Shown piece by piece: positions 45,673 through 56,082 of a stretch of DNA of 64,000 nucleotides. A model generated the notes under the pieces. It saw only the letters and a program-made list of their open reading frames with translations, had not been told where the DNA came from and did not search any database. Position 1 is the stretch's first letter. Each line of letters opens with the position of its first letter. The stretch spans positions 930,001 through 994,000 of the forward strand of contig NZ_LR134352.1 in NCBI RefSeq assembly GCF_900637185.1, in the 5' to 3' direction. The translations under genes and the position numbers were made by a program. This DNA is from Nocardia asteroides (lineage in GTDB: Bacteria; Actinomycetota; Actinomycetes; Mycobacteriales; Mycobacteriaceae).

Positions 45673-46518
45673 ATGGCTTCACCACAGGGCGTCACGGGTT
45701 CGACGATGCCGCGCAGGCAACTGGGCAGACACTTACGTGATCTGCGCAATCAGGCGCGGATGACGACACGGACCGCGGCGGCGCAACTCGAGTGGTCGGA
45801 AGCGAAGATCTGGCGGATCGAGACGGGGCAGACATCACTGCGCAGCCTCGATGTCGAGGCCATGTGCAAGGTCTACGGCGCACCGGCCGAGCTGATCGAG
45901 CCGCTGGCCGCGCTCGCGCGCGAGACCAAGGCCAGGGGGTGGTGGACCAGCTACGGCGACGTCATCCCGGAGGGATTCGAGGTCTACATCGGCCTGGAGG
46001 AGGCCGCGACCGGACTGTCGATCTACGAGGACGGCCTGGTCCCGGCCCTGCTGCGGACCGAGGACTACACCACGGCATTGCTCGAGCAGACCGTTCCCGG
46101 GCTGACCGAGGCCGAGCTGGAGCGCAGGCTGCGGGTCCACGCGGCCAGGCAGGCGCTGCTCACCCGCGCGGACTCGCCGCTGCGCCTGCACGTGGTGCTG
46201 GCCGAGGCGGTGCTGAACCGGCGCATCGGCGACGACCGGGTGGCGAAGGGGCAGCGCGCGCGGCTGCGCGAGCTGGCCGAACTGGACACGGTCCGGATCC
46301 AGGTGGTCGCCGGCGACACCGGCTACCACGCGGGGCTGGAGTCGGGCCGGTTCGTGATCCTGGACTTCGGCGTCGACGGCTCGCTGGACCGGCCGGAACC
46401 GCCGGTGGTCTTCGCCGAGACCTTCGCCGGCTCGGCCTACCTGGACAAGCCGGCCGATTTCGACCGCTACCGGCGCGCGTTCACCGATATCGCCGCGGCC
46501 GCTATGGACACGCTGTAG
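45673..46518 (+). CDS. XRE-family regulator with DUF5753 domain
   Basis: The 281-residue DNA-binding protein has a helix-turn-helix at residues 17-70 (LGRHLRDLRNQARMTTRTAAAQLEWSEAKI region) and a DUF5753 domain from about 95 to the end. These regulators are numerous in actinomycetes and are usually next to a small DUF397 gene; I see none here. A short palindrome (ATTGT, GAA, ACAAT at 45573-45585) lies about 90 bases upstream and may be its own operator. The 3' end overlaps the end of the convergent marR gene by 17 bases. Confidence 0.87.
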   Translation: MASPQGVTGSTMPRRQLGRHLRDLRNQARMTTRTAAAQLEWSEAKIWRIETGQTSLRSLDVEAMCKVYGAPAELIEPLAALARETKARGWWTSYGDVIPEGFEVYIGLEEAATGLSIYEDGLVPALLRTEDYTTALLEQTVPGLTEAELERRLRVHAARQALLTRADSPLRLHVVLAEAVLNRRIGDDRVAKGQRARLRELAELDTVRIQVVAGDTGYHAGLESGRFVILDFGVDGSLDRPEPPVVFAETFAGSAYLDKPADFDRYRRAFTDIAAAAMDTL

Positions 46519-46924
46519 GCCGGTCCCAGGAGCCGGCGAGCACCGAGCGGTGTGTGGGCAGGGCCTGGTCGTAGACCGCCCTGCCCTTGTCGGTGAGCTG
46601 GACGAAGATGGCGCGGCGGTCCTCGACGCACATGGTGCGCTCGACCAGGCCGTCGCGTTCCAGCCGGGCCACGGCGCGCGAGAGCGCGCTCTGGCTCAGG
46701 TAGATATCGCCCGCCAGTTCGGTCATCCGGTACTTCTGACAATCCGCGTCGACCAGTCGATCCAGGGTCTCGAATTCGCTGAGACCGATCTGATGGTCGT
46801 GCTGGAGCGCCTTCTCCAGTGCGCAGCTCACGGCGGCGTGCCGATCGAGCAGTTCGCGCCACTGGCCGACGAGCTCGGTGGGCGCCTCGTTGCGCCGAGC
46901 TGTCGTGCTGGCCGGGTTCGACAT
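46502..46924 (-). CDS. MarR-family transcriptional regulator
   Basis: This 140-residue winged helix protein has its recognition region at about residues 65-100 (LAGDIYLSQSALSRAVARLERDGL) and the wing at VERTMCVEDRRAIFVQLTDKG, the classic MarR DRR pattern. It is divergent from the MFS exporter at 47010 with an 85-base gap that carries a perfect 10-bp inverted repeat, so it very likely represses the exporter and itself. The 3' end overlaps the convergent XRE gene by 17 bases. Confidence 0.9.
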   Translation of the reverse strand: MSNPASTTARRNEAPTELVGQWRELLDRHAAVSCALEKALQHDHQIGLSEFETLDRLVDADCQKYRMTELAGDIYLSQSALSRAVARLERDGLVERTMCVEDRRAIFVQLTDKGRAVYDQALPTHRSVLAGSWDRPTACP

Positions 46925-46961
46925 GGCCCCATCTTAGTGGTCGGGGCACACCCATGCAACC

Positions 46962-46987
46962 GCATTAAATGTGTTGGCATTTAATGC
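46962..46987. promoter_or_regulatory. Perfect operator-like palindrome in the marR-MFS intergenic region
   Basis: GCATTAAATG (46962-46971) and CATTTAATGC (46978-46987) are perfect inverted arms around TGTTGG. The centre-to-centre size fits a MarR dimer. An overlapping imperfect palindrome (TTAATGCATG, CG, CATGTAA) follows to about 46999. Confidence 0.75.
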
Positions 46988-47009
46988 ATGCGCATGTAAT
47001 GTTCCCCGC

Positions 47010-48488
47010 ATGACTTCGCCAGCAACGCTTTCGGCCGCCGATCAGGCGACCGATCCGACCAAATGGTCTGCCCGGCTCTGGGGCATGCTGATCACCCTGT
47101 GCATCGTTCTGTTCCTCGACGGTCTCGACGTTTCGATGATCGGCGTGGCGCTGCCGTCCATCGGCGCCGAGCTCGATCTGTCCACCTCCACCCTGCAGTG
47201 GCTCGTCAGCGGCTACGTCCTCGGTTACGGCGGTCTGCTGCTGCTCGGCGGCCGCACGGCCGACCTGCTCGGGCGCCGCAAGGTCTTCCTCATCGCCCTG
47301 GCGGTCTTCGCGATCGCCTCCCTGGTCGGCGGCCTGGTCAGTGACCCCACGCTGCTGATCGTCACCCGCTTCATCAAGGGCCTGGCCGCCGCGTTCACCG
47401 CGCCCACCGGCCTGTCGATCATCACCACGACCTTCGCCGAAGGAAAGGCGCGCAACAAGGCGCTGTCCATCTACACCGTGTTCGGCGCGGGCGGTTACTC
47501 CATGGGCCTGCTGTTCGGTGGCCTGATGACCGGCGTCGGCTGGCGCTGGACCTTCCTGCTGCCGGTCCCGATCGCGCTGGCCGCCCTGGTCGCCGCCTTC
47601 GTGCTGGTGCCCAAGGACGGTAAGGCCGAGGAGGGCGGGCACGATCTGCTCGGCGCGCTGCTGTCGACCGCGGGCATGTTGCTGCTGGTCTACACCGTCG
47701 TCACCGCGCCGGAGGTGGGCTGGGCCACCGTCCGCACCCTGGGCTCGTTCCTCGCCGTGATCGCCCTGTTCGCCGCGTTCGTGATCACCGAGCAGCGGGT
47801 GAAGCACCCGCTGGTGCGGCTGGGCATCCTGCGCAAGGTGTCGCTGGTGCGGGCCAGCCTGGCCATCATCGCGGTCGCCGGTTCGTACTTCAGCTGGCAG
47901 TTCATCGTCACCCTGTACCTGCAGGACTCGCTGCAGTGGTCGGCGCTGAAGCTCGCCATGGCGCTGCTGCCGGTCGGCATCCTGGTGGTGGGGTCGGCGT
48001 TCTTCTCCGAGAAGCTCATCGACCGCTTCGGCACCGGGCCGGTCATCGCCGTCACCATGTCCGTGATGGCCGTCGGCTACCTGCTGTTCCTGCGGATCGA
48101 CACCGCGCCGGACTACCTGACCGTGCTGCTGCCCGCCATCCTGCTGATCGGCATCGGCTGGGTCGGCTTCCCGGCGATCAACGTGCAGGCCACCAGCGGT
48201 ATCGACGACGAGGAGCAGGGTCTGGCCGCCGGCGTGCTGCAGACCTCCATGCAGGTCGGCGCGGCCATCGTGCTCGCGGTGACCACCGCGATCGTCACCT
48301 CCGGCAGCCACGTCGCCAGTGCGACGCCGCAGCAGATGCTCGACACCTACCGGCCCGGCCTGGAGTTCGCCGCCGCCGTCACCATCGTCGGCGCGCTGGT
48401 CGCCCTGACGGTCTTCCTGCCGCGCCGCGGCCGGTCGCAGGCTGTCGAGGTGCCCGCCACCGAGGCGAAGGTGCTCGAAGCTGTGTAA
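47010..48488 (+). CDS. MFS drug exporter, DHA2 (EmrB/QacA) family
   Basis: This 492-residue transporter has about 14 membrane helices. Motif A in the loop after helix 2 is GGRTADLLGRRKVFL, and the motif C-like segment is GAGGYSMGLLFGG. It is a proton-driven efflux pump; the substrate is unknown. ATG 47010 is preferred to the in-frame ATG at 46971 because the latter would lie inside the operator palindrome. The divergent MarR gene is the likely regulator. Confidence 0.9.
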   Translation: MTSPATLSAADQATDPTKWSARLWGMLITLCIVLFLDGLDVSMIGVALPSIGAELDLSTSTLQWLVSGYVLGYGGLLLLGGRTADLLGRRKVFLIALAVFAIASLVGGLVSDPTLLIVTRFIKGLAAAFTAPTGLSIITTTFAEGKARNKALSIYTVFGAGGYSMGLLFGGLMTGVGWRWTFLLPVPIALAALVAAFVLVPKDGKAEEGGHDLLGALLSTAGMLLLVYTVVTAPEVGWATVRTLGSFLAVIALFAAFVITEQRVKHPLVRLGILRKVSLVRASLAIIAVAGSYFSWQFIVTLYLQDSLQWSALKLAMALLPVGILVVGSAFFSEKLIDRFGTGPVIAVTMSVMAVGYLLFLRIDTAPDYLTVLLPAILLIGIGWVGFPAINVQATSGIDDEEQGLAAGVLQTSMQVGAAIVLAVTTAIVTSGSHVASATPQQMLDTYRPGLEFAAAVTIVGALVALTVFLPRRGRSQAVEVPATEAKVLEAV

Positions 48489-48521
48489 TCGGCGGCCGAA
48501 ACCGTGGCGGTTCGCAATCGG

Positions 48522-48548
48522 CGCCCCGGGAGCACTGCTCCCGGGGCG
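48522..48548. terminator. Bidirectional hairpin between the MFS gene and rmlC
   Basis: A perfect 12-bp stem (48522-48533 with 48537-48548) with a 3-base loop lies between two convergent genes, followed by TCGTTTC on the plus strand. Confidence 0.75.
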
Positions 48549-48562
48549 TCGTTTCACGTGAA

Positions 48563-49111
48563 TCAGGAAAAAGGCGGGGCCGCTTCGTCTTTGGCGGAGC
48601 GGATGTAGGTGAGCGGGCTGCCGTCGCGGCCCGCGGCGGGCCAGTCGATGCCGAGGCGGGAATCGAAGGCGTCCATGTCGCGGTCGAACTCGGGGGTGTA
48701 CTCGAGCGAGCACAGGTAGGTGACCGTCGAGCCGTCCTCCAGCGAGAGGATGGCGTGGCCGAGGCCCTCGGACAGGAACACCGAGCGGCGGTGTACGTCG
48801 TCGAGCAGCACGCTGTCCCAGCGGCCGTAGGTCGGCGAGCCGGGCCGCAGGTCCACCACCACGTCCAGGAACGCGCCGCGTACGCAGGTGACGTACTTGG
48901 CCTGCCCCGGCGGGTCCTCGGTGTAGTGGATGCCGCGCAGCACGCCCGCCGCCGAGACCGAGGTGTTCACCTGGTGCAGCTCGAACGGGCGGCCGGTGGC
49001 CTTCTCGAACTCCGAGGCCTTGAACGACTCGCAGAACATGCCGCGGTCGTCGCCGAGCAGGCGCGGGGTCACCTCCCACGCGCCGGGGATGGCCAGTTCA
49101 CGGATCTGCAT
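48563..49111 (-). CDS. rmlC: dTDP-4-dehydrorhamnose 3,5-epimerase RmlC
   Basis: This 182-residue cupin enzyme catalyses the third step of dTDP-L-rhamnose synthesis, the sugar of the galactan linker. The catalytic His is in GVLRGIHY, with RGMFCESF at the N-terminal substrate loop and the Tyr in CSLEYTPEFD. It is about 20 residues shorter than the mycobacterial protein, mainly at the C terminus, with the core complete. It follows rmlA after 3 bases, so they form an operon. Confidence 0.93.
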   Translation of the reverse strand: MQIRELAIPGAWEVTPRLLGDDRGMFCESFKASEFEKATGRPFELHQVNTSVSAAGVLRGIHYTEDPPGQAKYVTCVRGAFLDVVVDLRPGSPTYGRWDSVLLDDVHRRSVFLSEGLGHAILSLEDGSTVTYLCSLEYTPEFDRDMDAFDSRLGIDWPAAGRDGSPLTYIRSAKDEAAPPFS

Positions 49112-49114
49112 GCG

Positions 49115-49987
49115 CTACCAGTCTCTTCCGCGGTCGATCAGATCCAGCAGGTACCGGCCGTAGCCCGAGCGCACCATCGGTTCGGCCAGCTCGCACAGCT
49201 GTTCGTCGTCGATCAGGCCGCGTCGCCAGGCCACCTCCTCGGGCACGCCGATCTTGAGGCCCTGGCGCTCCTCGACGGTGCGCACGTAGTTGGCGGCGTC
49301 GAGCAGCGAGTCGAAGGTGCCGGTGTCGAGCCAGGCGGTGCCGCGTGCCAGCACGTCGACGCTGAGCTTGCCCTGCTCCAGATACGCGCGGTTGATGTCG
49401 GTGATCTCGTACTCCCCGCGCGCCGACGGCTTCAGCTCGCGGGCGATCTGCACCACGTCGTTGTCGTAGAAGTAGAGGCCGGGGATGGCGTAGTTGGAGC
49501 GCGGCCGCTTCGGCTTCTCCTCGATGGAGACCGCGCGGCCCTGCTCGAACTCCACCACGCCGTAGGCGGTCGGGTCCTTGACCCAGTAGGCGAACACCGC
49601 GCCGCCGTCGACGTCGTGGAAGCGTTCCAGGCTGGCGCCGAGGCCGGGGCCGTGGAAGATGTTGTCACCCAGCACCAGGGCGGCGGGCTCGGTGCCGATG
49701 TGGTCGGCACCCAGCACGAACGCGCGGGCCAGGCCGTCGGGCTCGGGCTGCACCACGTAGCTGATCGAGACGCCGAACTGGCTGCCGTCACCGAGCAGCC
49801 GGGTGAACGCGTCGGCGTCCTCCGGCGTGGTGATCACCAGAATGTCGTCGATCCCTGCCAACATGAGGGTGGACAACGGGTAGTAGACCATGGGCTTGTC
49901 GTAGACCGGGACGAGCTGCTTGCTCACCCCGCGCGTGATGGGGTGCAGCCGCGAACCGGTGCCGCCCGCCAGAATGATTCCGCGCAT
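49115..49987 (-). CDS. rmlA: Glucose-1-phosphate thymidylyltransferase RmlA
   Basis: This 290-residue nucleotidyltransferase makes dTDP-glucose from dTTP and glucose-1-phosphate, the first step toward dTDP-rhamnose. The signature is [16 protein letters not shown] at the N terminus, with the catalytic region [13 protein letters not shown] and the sugar site GDNIFHG. ATG 49987 gives the standard MRGIILAG start; the longer open frame upstream is not conserved. It is the first gene of the rmlA-rmlC operon. Confidence 0.95.
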   Translation of the reverse strand: MRGIILAGGTGSRLHPITRGVSKQLVPVYDKPMVYYPLSTLMLAGIDDILVITTPEDADAFTRLLGDGSQFGVSISYVVQPEPDGLARAFVLGADHIGTEPAALVLGDNIFHGPGLGASLERFHDVDGGAVFAYWVKDPTAYGVVEFEQGRAVSIEEKPKRPRSNYAIPGLYFYDNDVVQIARELKPSARGEYEITDINRAYLEQGKLSVDVLARGTAWLDTGTFDSLLDAANYVRTVEERQGLKIGVPEEVAWRRGLIDDEQLCELAEPMVRSGYGRYLLDLIDRGRDW

Positions 49988-50227
49988 GGGGGAAGTCTGC
50001 CAGCTCCCGCTCCCGCGGAGTCGGGGAGGTTCCGACACGTCGACGAATTGGTCACGAACGTTTGGCGTCCGGGTGTGTCGGGCGATAACCGGTACAGACA
50101 TGGCGTTCATCTGGTTGGGTGAGCCGTGGATGTGTGAAACATCACTGTGTTAGATGTCAGCGACGACATCGGAGCCGGAGTGGGTGCCGGTCCGGCGTCG
50201 ACGCGCCAGCTGTGAGGTAGGTGCGCG

Positions 50228-51283
50228 ATGGGTGCGACGAAGATCCCTGGACCCGGTGTGGTGGGTGCCATCGGCCCCGCGGTGGGTGGGAAGAAGGTAG
50301 CAGCCGCTCCCGCGGCGGGCATCATCGTCAACTCCGGGCGAACGAGTACCTCCTCGCGCGTGCTGATGGGCGCCTGCGTCGGCATCATCGGCCCGCTGCT
50401 GCGGACCGTGCCGATCAACCGGGCCACCATCCCCGTCGGCGCCGTCGCCGTGGACCTGCTCTCGCGGCTGCGGCCGGAACCGCACGGCGTCGAGCGCGAG
50501 CAGATCCAGATGGACGGGTTCAAGATGGAGATGGTGCGGCCCGCGGGCGGTTCGCGCGCCGTGCGCCACGGTGCCGTGCTGTATATGCACGGCGGCGGGT
50601 TCGCCGTCGGCGGGCTGCAGTCGCACCGCGCCGTCGTCGCCGGGATCGCCCGGCGGACCGGACTGCCCGTGCTCAATGTCGAATACCGGCAGCTGCCCGG
50701 CCGCTCGATCACCCTGGCGATCGACGACTGCGTGCTGGCCTACCGCTGGCTGCTGCGCCACGGCGCCGACCCGGCCCGCATCGTCTTCGCCGGCGACTCG
50801 GCGGGCGGCTACCTCACCTTCGCCACCGCGCTGCGCTCCCGGGAGATCGGCCTGCCGCTGCCCGCGGCGCTGGTGGGGCTGAGCCCACTGCTCGACCTCG
50901 ACTACGGGGCCAAGAAGGACTACGTCAACGTCGCCCGCGACGCCTACATCCCGCTGGCCGGGCTGGAGGCCGTGGTGCGGCTCGGCGCCGAGGTCGACGG
51001 ACCGCTCGACCCGGCCATGTCCCCGGTCAACGCCGAGCTCGCCGGTCTGCCGCCGGTCCTGCTCATCGCCGCCGAGGACGAACTGCTGCGCTACGACTGT
51101 GAACTGATGGCGCACCGGCTCACCGCGGCGGGTGTCCCGGTCACGCTGGAGCTGTGGCGCGGTCAGGTGCACGCCTTCATGAGCATCCTGCCCGGCATGC
51201 CGGAGAGCCGTTCGGTCCTCGGCCGGGTGGCCAAGTTCGTCCGCGTCGCCCTGGAACCCGCCCAGCGGGCCAGGACCGCGTAA
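50228..51283 (+). CDS. Alpha/beta hydrolase of the hormone-sensitive lipase family
   Basis: This 351-residue esterase or lipase has the HSL-family oxyanion motif (MHGGGFAVGG), nucleophile S191 in GDSAGG, Asp in AAEDELLRYD and His in GQVHAFMSI. The Gly/Ala-rich N terminus (first 45 residues) may be a weak membrane association. It resembles Lip-type mycobacterial esterases. The substrate is unknown. ATG 50228 follows GAGGTAGG. It is divergent from rmlA across 240 bases in which I see no gene. Confidence 0.86.
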   Translation: MGATKIPGPGVVGAIGPAVGGKKVAAAPAAGIIVNSGRTSTSSRVLMGACVGIIGPLLRTVPINRATIPVGAVAVDLLSRLRPEPHGVEREQIQMDGFKMEMVRPAGGSRAVRHGAVLYMHGGGFAVGGLQSHRAVVAGIARRTGLPVLNVEYRQLPGRSITLAIDDCVLAYRWLLRHGADPARIVFAGDSAGGYLTFATALRSREIGLPLPAALVGLSPLLDLDYGAKKDYVNVARDAYIPLAGLEAVVRLGAEVDGPLDPAMSPVNAELAGLPPVLLIAAEDELLRYDCELMAHRLTAAGVPVTLELWRGQVHAFMSILPGMPESRSVLGRVAKFVRVALEPAQRARTA

Positions 51284-51346
51284 GCCGCCGATCCGGCTCG
51301 GACGGCCTGATCACGATCGGCCGGACGAGCCGCCGGCACATGCCAG

Positions 51347-51380
51347 AAGCCCCGCCCGGCACGAGCCGGACGGGGCTTTC
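51347..51380 (+). terminator. Terminator after the lipase-like gene
   Basis: A 14-bp stem with one wobble (51347-51360 with 51365-51378) closes an ACGA loop and is followed by TTCTG. It lies between two convergent genes. Confidence 0.72.
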
Positions 51381-51399
51381 TGCGCGTTCGGAACCGGGA

Positions 51400-52107
51400 T
51401 TACTTGGCCGGCGGGGTGAACGGAGCGGTGGTGGTGGCGAAGTACTGGATCGCCGCACCGATCGCCACGGGGGCGGTGATGAAGATCTGACCGGCCAGCG
51501 CGCCGAGCGAACCGACGGCCAGGATGCCACCGATGCAGCCGATGGCGGCGGCGGGCAGGAACGGGCCGAACAGGCCGACGATGGTCGCCGAGGCGACGGT
51601 CGCGCCGACGATGCCGCCGAGGACACAACCGACGGCCGCGCCGCCGATGCCACCGACGAGCGCGCCGACAGCGGCACCCACCGAGATGGTGTCCTTCATG
51701 CGGTTGAACGCCGCGAGCTCACGGTCGTACTCGGTCTTCCACGGCGCCTGGTTCTCGAACGGCAGGGCGACGGGCTTGTAGACAGCCTTGGCCGGGTCGA
51801 GCTCCGGGGTCAGGACGGCCTTGTTGCCGGAGATCTCGGCGGCGATCGGGAACTCGAAGTCGTCCAGGCGGAACGACAGCGGGGTGGCGGCGACGGTGGT
51901 GCCGTCGGCGGCCTTGACCTTGAAGGCACCGTCCTCGGTGACCAGCGAGCCCGCGTCGGTGGTGATGACGGACGTGCCGTTCACTTCCTGCGCGGAGAAG
52001 TTGATCGGGGCCTGGGCCTCGGCCGGGGCGGCGTTGACGGCACCGGCGGTGACGCCCAGGGCGGCGATCAGCAGCGCCGAGGTGGCGGCGAATTTCCTCA
52101 TCAGCAT
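51400..52107 (-). CDS. Secreted protein with Gly/Ala-rich hydrophobic C-terminal half
   Basis: The 235-residue protein has a signal peptide (MLMRKFAATSALLIAALG, cleavage probably after VNAAPAEA). A soluble beta-rich part runs to about residue 135 and ends near the FENQAPWKTEYDREL stretch. A long glycine- and alanine-rich hydrophobic segment (about 140-225) has repeated G-x-x-x-G spacing and two Cys. This design is common among Nocardia secreted proteins of unknown role, possibly the type annotated DUF8020 (uncertain memory). The C-terminal half could insert in a membrane. ATG 52107 has GAGG upstream; 52101 is an alternative. Confidence 0.65.
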   Translation of the reverse strand: MLMRKFAATSALLIAALGVTAGAVNAAPAEAQAPINFSAQEVNGTSVITTDAGSLVTEDGAFKVKAADGTTVAATPLSFRLDDFEFPIAAEISGNKAVLTPELDPAKAVYKPVALPFENQAPWKTEYDRELAAFNRMKDTISVGAAVGALVGGIGGAAVGCVLGGIVGATVASATIVGLFGPFLPAAAIGCIGGILAVGSLGALAGQIFITAPVAIGAAIQYFATTTAPFTPPAK

Positions 52108-53434
<1,327 letters not shown>

Positions 53435-53438
53435 GCCC

Positions 53439-53474
53439 CACCGTCGTCCGGGGAGTTATCCCCAGACGACGGTG
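53439..53474. terminator. Nested hairpin overlapping the ends of rmlB and the DUF2142 gene
   Basis: Arms CACCGTCGTC (53439-53448) and GACGACGGTG (53465-53474) pair perfectly, with GGGG and CCCC pairing inside. The right arm lies within the last codons of the DUF2142 gene. It can terminate both convergent genes. Confidence 0.68.
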
Positions 53475-54991
53475 TAATACGTCGCCGCGGCGCCGATCAG
53501 CGCGAAAGCCGAAGCGCAGGTGATCGTGATCGCGGTGCCCCTGGTGGGAATCGAACCATCGGAATCGCTGAGCCGCAACGGAACCCAGCGCGCCAGCACC
53601 GCGAGGCCGAGGATGGCCAGCGGCACGAAATAGCGGCCCTGCACACCGTCGATGATGTAGAAATCCACCGGCGTGAACGACATGTACAGCGTCACGTAGA
53701 TCATCGCCACGCTGGCGAGCACGGTGAGCGCCAGGATCAGGGTGCGCCGGAACGTGGCCGTGACGGTGCTCATCCGCTCGGCGATACCGAAACTCACCGC
53801 GAACGCGATCAGGCACGCCAGCATCGACACGGCGGGCACGTCGACATAGGCGAAACCGAGTTCACCGAAGAACTGGTTGAACCACCGGTGATCGCGCAAT
53901 GCGATGCTCTCGCCGAAGGTGTGCACGAATTGCACCGGGTCGGTGAGGATTCCCTTCAGCTGGTCGCCGGGACGCACCTCGTACCACTGGTGCTGCGGGC
54001 GCATCAGGCCCATTCCCTCACCGGTCGGCGCGGCCACCTTGGTCCAGGCCAGGAAAAGCGCGGCGCCGGTGGCGGCGAACGCCCACGGCACGAACTTGCC
54101 CTTGCCGGAGAATCCGAGCCGGTCGGCGGGCACGACCACCACCAGCATCGCCAGCAGCACATAGGTCGGTTTGCTCAGCGGCAGCGCGATGGTCGCGGCC
54201 AGCAGCGCCCCGGTCTCCACCCGGCGCAGCGGGTCGCCCAGGAACAGCGCCTTCAGCAACAGCGCCGAGACCATGATCGCGAGCGCGTTGGTGAGCGTGT
54301 CCGCGGTGACGGTGCCCGCCTGGAACAGCGCGATCGGCAGCACCGCGACGGTGAACACCAGCCACTGACTGCGTCGCTCGCGCAGCGCGTACAGCGCGAA
54401 ACCGACCACCGCGAGGTAGGCCACCAGCCCGGCCAGCCTGGTCAGCAGGTACATCCCGCCGACGTTGAGGCCCAGCGCCTCACCGAGCCGGATGCCGACG
54501 GCGGCGGGCACGTACGGCACCGGCGAGTAGGCGGCGGTGTTGGTGAACCACATCTGCTTGGTGGCCGCGCTGATCTCGGCGGCGCCGAGCCGGTCGTAGG
54601 CGCCGGGATCGGCCACCATCGCGTCGGGCTCGTCGGGGTTGTCGTTGTAGTCGCGGAAGGCGTAGCCCATCAGCGCGTCGACGCTGACCGGGATCTGGCC
54701 GCCGTAGGCGACGCCGCGGTCGTCGACGATGCGCTGCGGGAACACCCCGCCGTGCGCCACCTGGTAGGCGCGGCCGAACTGGGTCAGCTCGTCATGACCC
54801 CAGAACGGCGGGGTCAGCACGGCGAACAGCGCGCCGAACACGGTGGTCAGCACCGCGAACGCCACCGTCGCCGCGCCCAGCCGGTGGGTCAGCGCGCGCA
54901 CCGGGGCCAGGATCCGGTCCTTGGTGCTCGGTGCGGGCGACTCGGTCTTGCTGAGCTCGACGACGGTGTCCGGCTCGGTCGAAGTCGTCAC
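53456..54991 (-). CDS. DUF2142 polytopic membrane protein
   Basis: This 511-residue membrane protein has about twelve helices and matches the DUF2142 pattern: PPFWGHDELTQFGRAYQVAHGG in the first periplasmic loop, the conserved TNTAAYSPVPYVPAAVG and the later SKPTYVLL. An acidic residue pair (HDE) in the first loop is the layout of GT-C glycosyltransferases, so it may transfer a sugar from a lipid carrier; this is inference. GTG 54991 overlaps the stop of the GtrB-like gene by 4 bases, so the two are coupled. Confidence 0.8.
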   Translation of the reverse strand: MTTSTEPDTVVELSKTESPAPSTKDRILAPVRALTHRLGAATVAFAVLTTVFGALFAVLTPPFWGHDELTQFGRAYQVAHGGVFPQRIVDDRGVAYGGQIPVSVDALMGYAFRDYNDNPDEPDAMVADPGAYDRLGAAEISAATKQMWFTNTAAYSPVPYVPAAVGIRLGEALGLNVGGMYLLTRLAGLVAYLAVVGFALYALRERRSQWLVFTVAVLPIALFQAGTVTADTLTNALAIMVSALLLKALFLGDPLRRVETGALLAATIALPLSKPTYVLLAMLVVVVPADRLGFSGKGKFVPWAFAATGAALFLAWTKVAAPTGEGMGLMRPQHQWYEVRPGDQLKGILTDPVQFVHTFGESIALRDHRWFNQFFGELGFAYVDVPAVSMLACLIAFAVSFGIAERMSTVTATFRRTLILALTVLASVAMIYVTLYMSFTPVDFYIIDGVQGRYFVPLAILGLAVLARWVPLRLSDSDGSIPTRGTAITITCASAFALIGAAATYYTVVWG

Positions 54992-55956
54992 CGACGGTCT
55001 CCGGCGGCCACGTCGTCGTGCGCCCCGACAGCCGAATAGCGCAGGTAGATCAGCCGCGCCGCCTCGTGGCGGGACCGGCGGATGCCGTCGAGGATCAGGC
55101 CGGCGGTCCAGGCCAGGCTGCCGAGCAGCAGCAGCGTGAACGCGAGGAACAGCGTCGGGAAACGCGGCACCGTGTGGCTGTTGTAGAACTCCACCACGAT
55201 CGGGATGGTCAGCACGATCGAGACCAGCCACGCCAGCGTGCCGAACAGGCCGTAGAACGCCACCGGGCGCTCGTGCCTGGCCAGGCCCAAGATCAGGGCG
55301 AGGATCTTGGTGCCGTCGCGGTAGGTGCGCAGCTTGGACTCACTGCCCGCGGGCCGGTCCCGGAACCCGACGTGCACCGCGGTCTGCGGCACCCGCAGGT
55401 GCAGCGAATGAACGGTCAGCTCGGTCTCGATCTCGAACTCGCGCGAGACGGCGGGGAAGCTCTTGACGAACCGGCGCGAGAACACCCGGAAACCGCTCAG
55501 CATGTCCTCGACGTTCTCGCCGAAGACCTTGCCGACCACGCCGTTGAGCACCTTGTTGCCGGTCTCGTGGCCGGAGCGGTACGCGCTGGTGTCGCTGTCG
55601 TCCTGCTTGCGCACGCCGAGTACGTGGTCGTAGGGGCCGTCGAGCAGCGTCTTGATCATCAGCGGCGCCGCCGACGCCTCGTAGGTGTCGTCGCCGTCGA
55701 TCATCACGTAGACGTCGGCTTCGATGTCGGCGAAGGCGCGGCGGACCACGTTGCCCTTGCCCTTGGTGTTCTCGTAGCGCACGATCGCCCCGGCCTCGCG
55801 GGCGCATTCGGCGGTGCGGTCGGTGCTCAGGTTGTCGTAGACGTAGACGACGATCCCCGGCACGGCGGCCTTCAGGTCGGCGACGACCTTGGCGACCGCG
55901 GCCTCTTCGTTGTGGCAGGGGACCACGGCGGCAATGCGAAGCTCGGTGGAGTCCAC
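54988..55956 (-). CDS. GtrB/DPM-like family 2 glycosyltransferase with two C-terminal helices
   Basis: This 322-residue enzyme has an N-terminal GT-A domain (AAVVPCHNEEAAVAKVV, then DNLSTDRTAE, then MIDGDDTYEA as the DxD-like metal site). Two membrane helices follow near residues 235-300 (GLFGTLAWLVSIVLTIPIV, then LFLAFTLLLLGSLAWTAG). This is the polyprenyl-phosphate glycosyltransferase form that loads sugar onto decaprenyl phosphate. GTG 55956 gives the first conserved strand. Its stop overlaps the DUF2142 gene, and a GtrA gene is divergent, 126 bases away, so the three may form one sugar-transfer module. Confidence 0.84.
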   Translation of the reverse strand: MDSTELRIAAVVPCHNEEAAVAKVVADLKAAVPGIVVYVYDNLSTDRTAECAREAGAIVRYENTKGKGNVVRRAFADIEADVYVMIDGDDTYEASAAPLMIKTLLDGPYDHVLGVRKQDDSDTSAYRSGHETGNKVLNGVVGKVFGENVEDMLSGFRVFSRRFVKSFPAVSREFEIETELTVHSLHLRVPQTAVHVGFRDRPAGSESKLRTYRDGTKILALILGLARHERPVAFYGLFGTLAWLVSIVLTIPIVVEFYNSHTVPRFPTLFLAFTLLLLGSLAWTAGLILDGIRRSRHEAARLIYLRYSAVGAHDDVAAGDRR

Positions 55957-56082
55957 CCGGGTCAATCCTCGATGTAGGCAGCAGTGGGACACCGGGAGGG
56001 TACACAGCGCACGTCCGATCCGCTCACCCGGTTCAGCGAGCTTAACGCGGGACCGAACGGGCCATCGGTGTACGGTCGGCCC

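Noticed and set aside
48563..49111. RmlC as a truncated pseudogene
   Set aside because: It is about 20 residues shorter than the mycobacterial protein, but the catalytic His and Tyr segments and the cupin core are complete.
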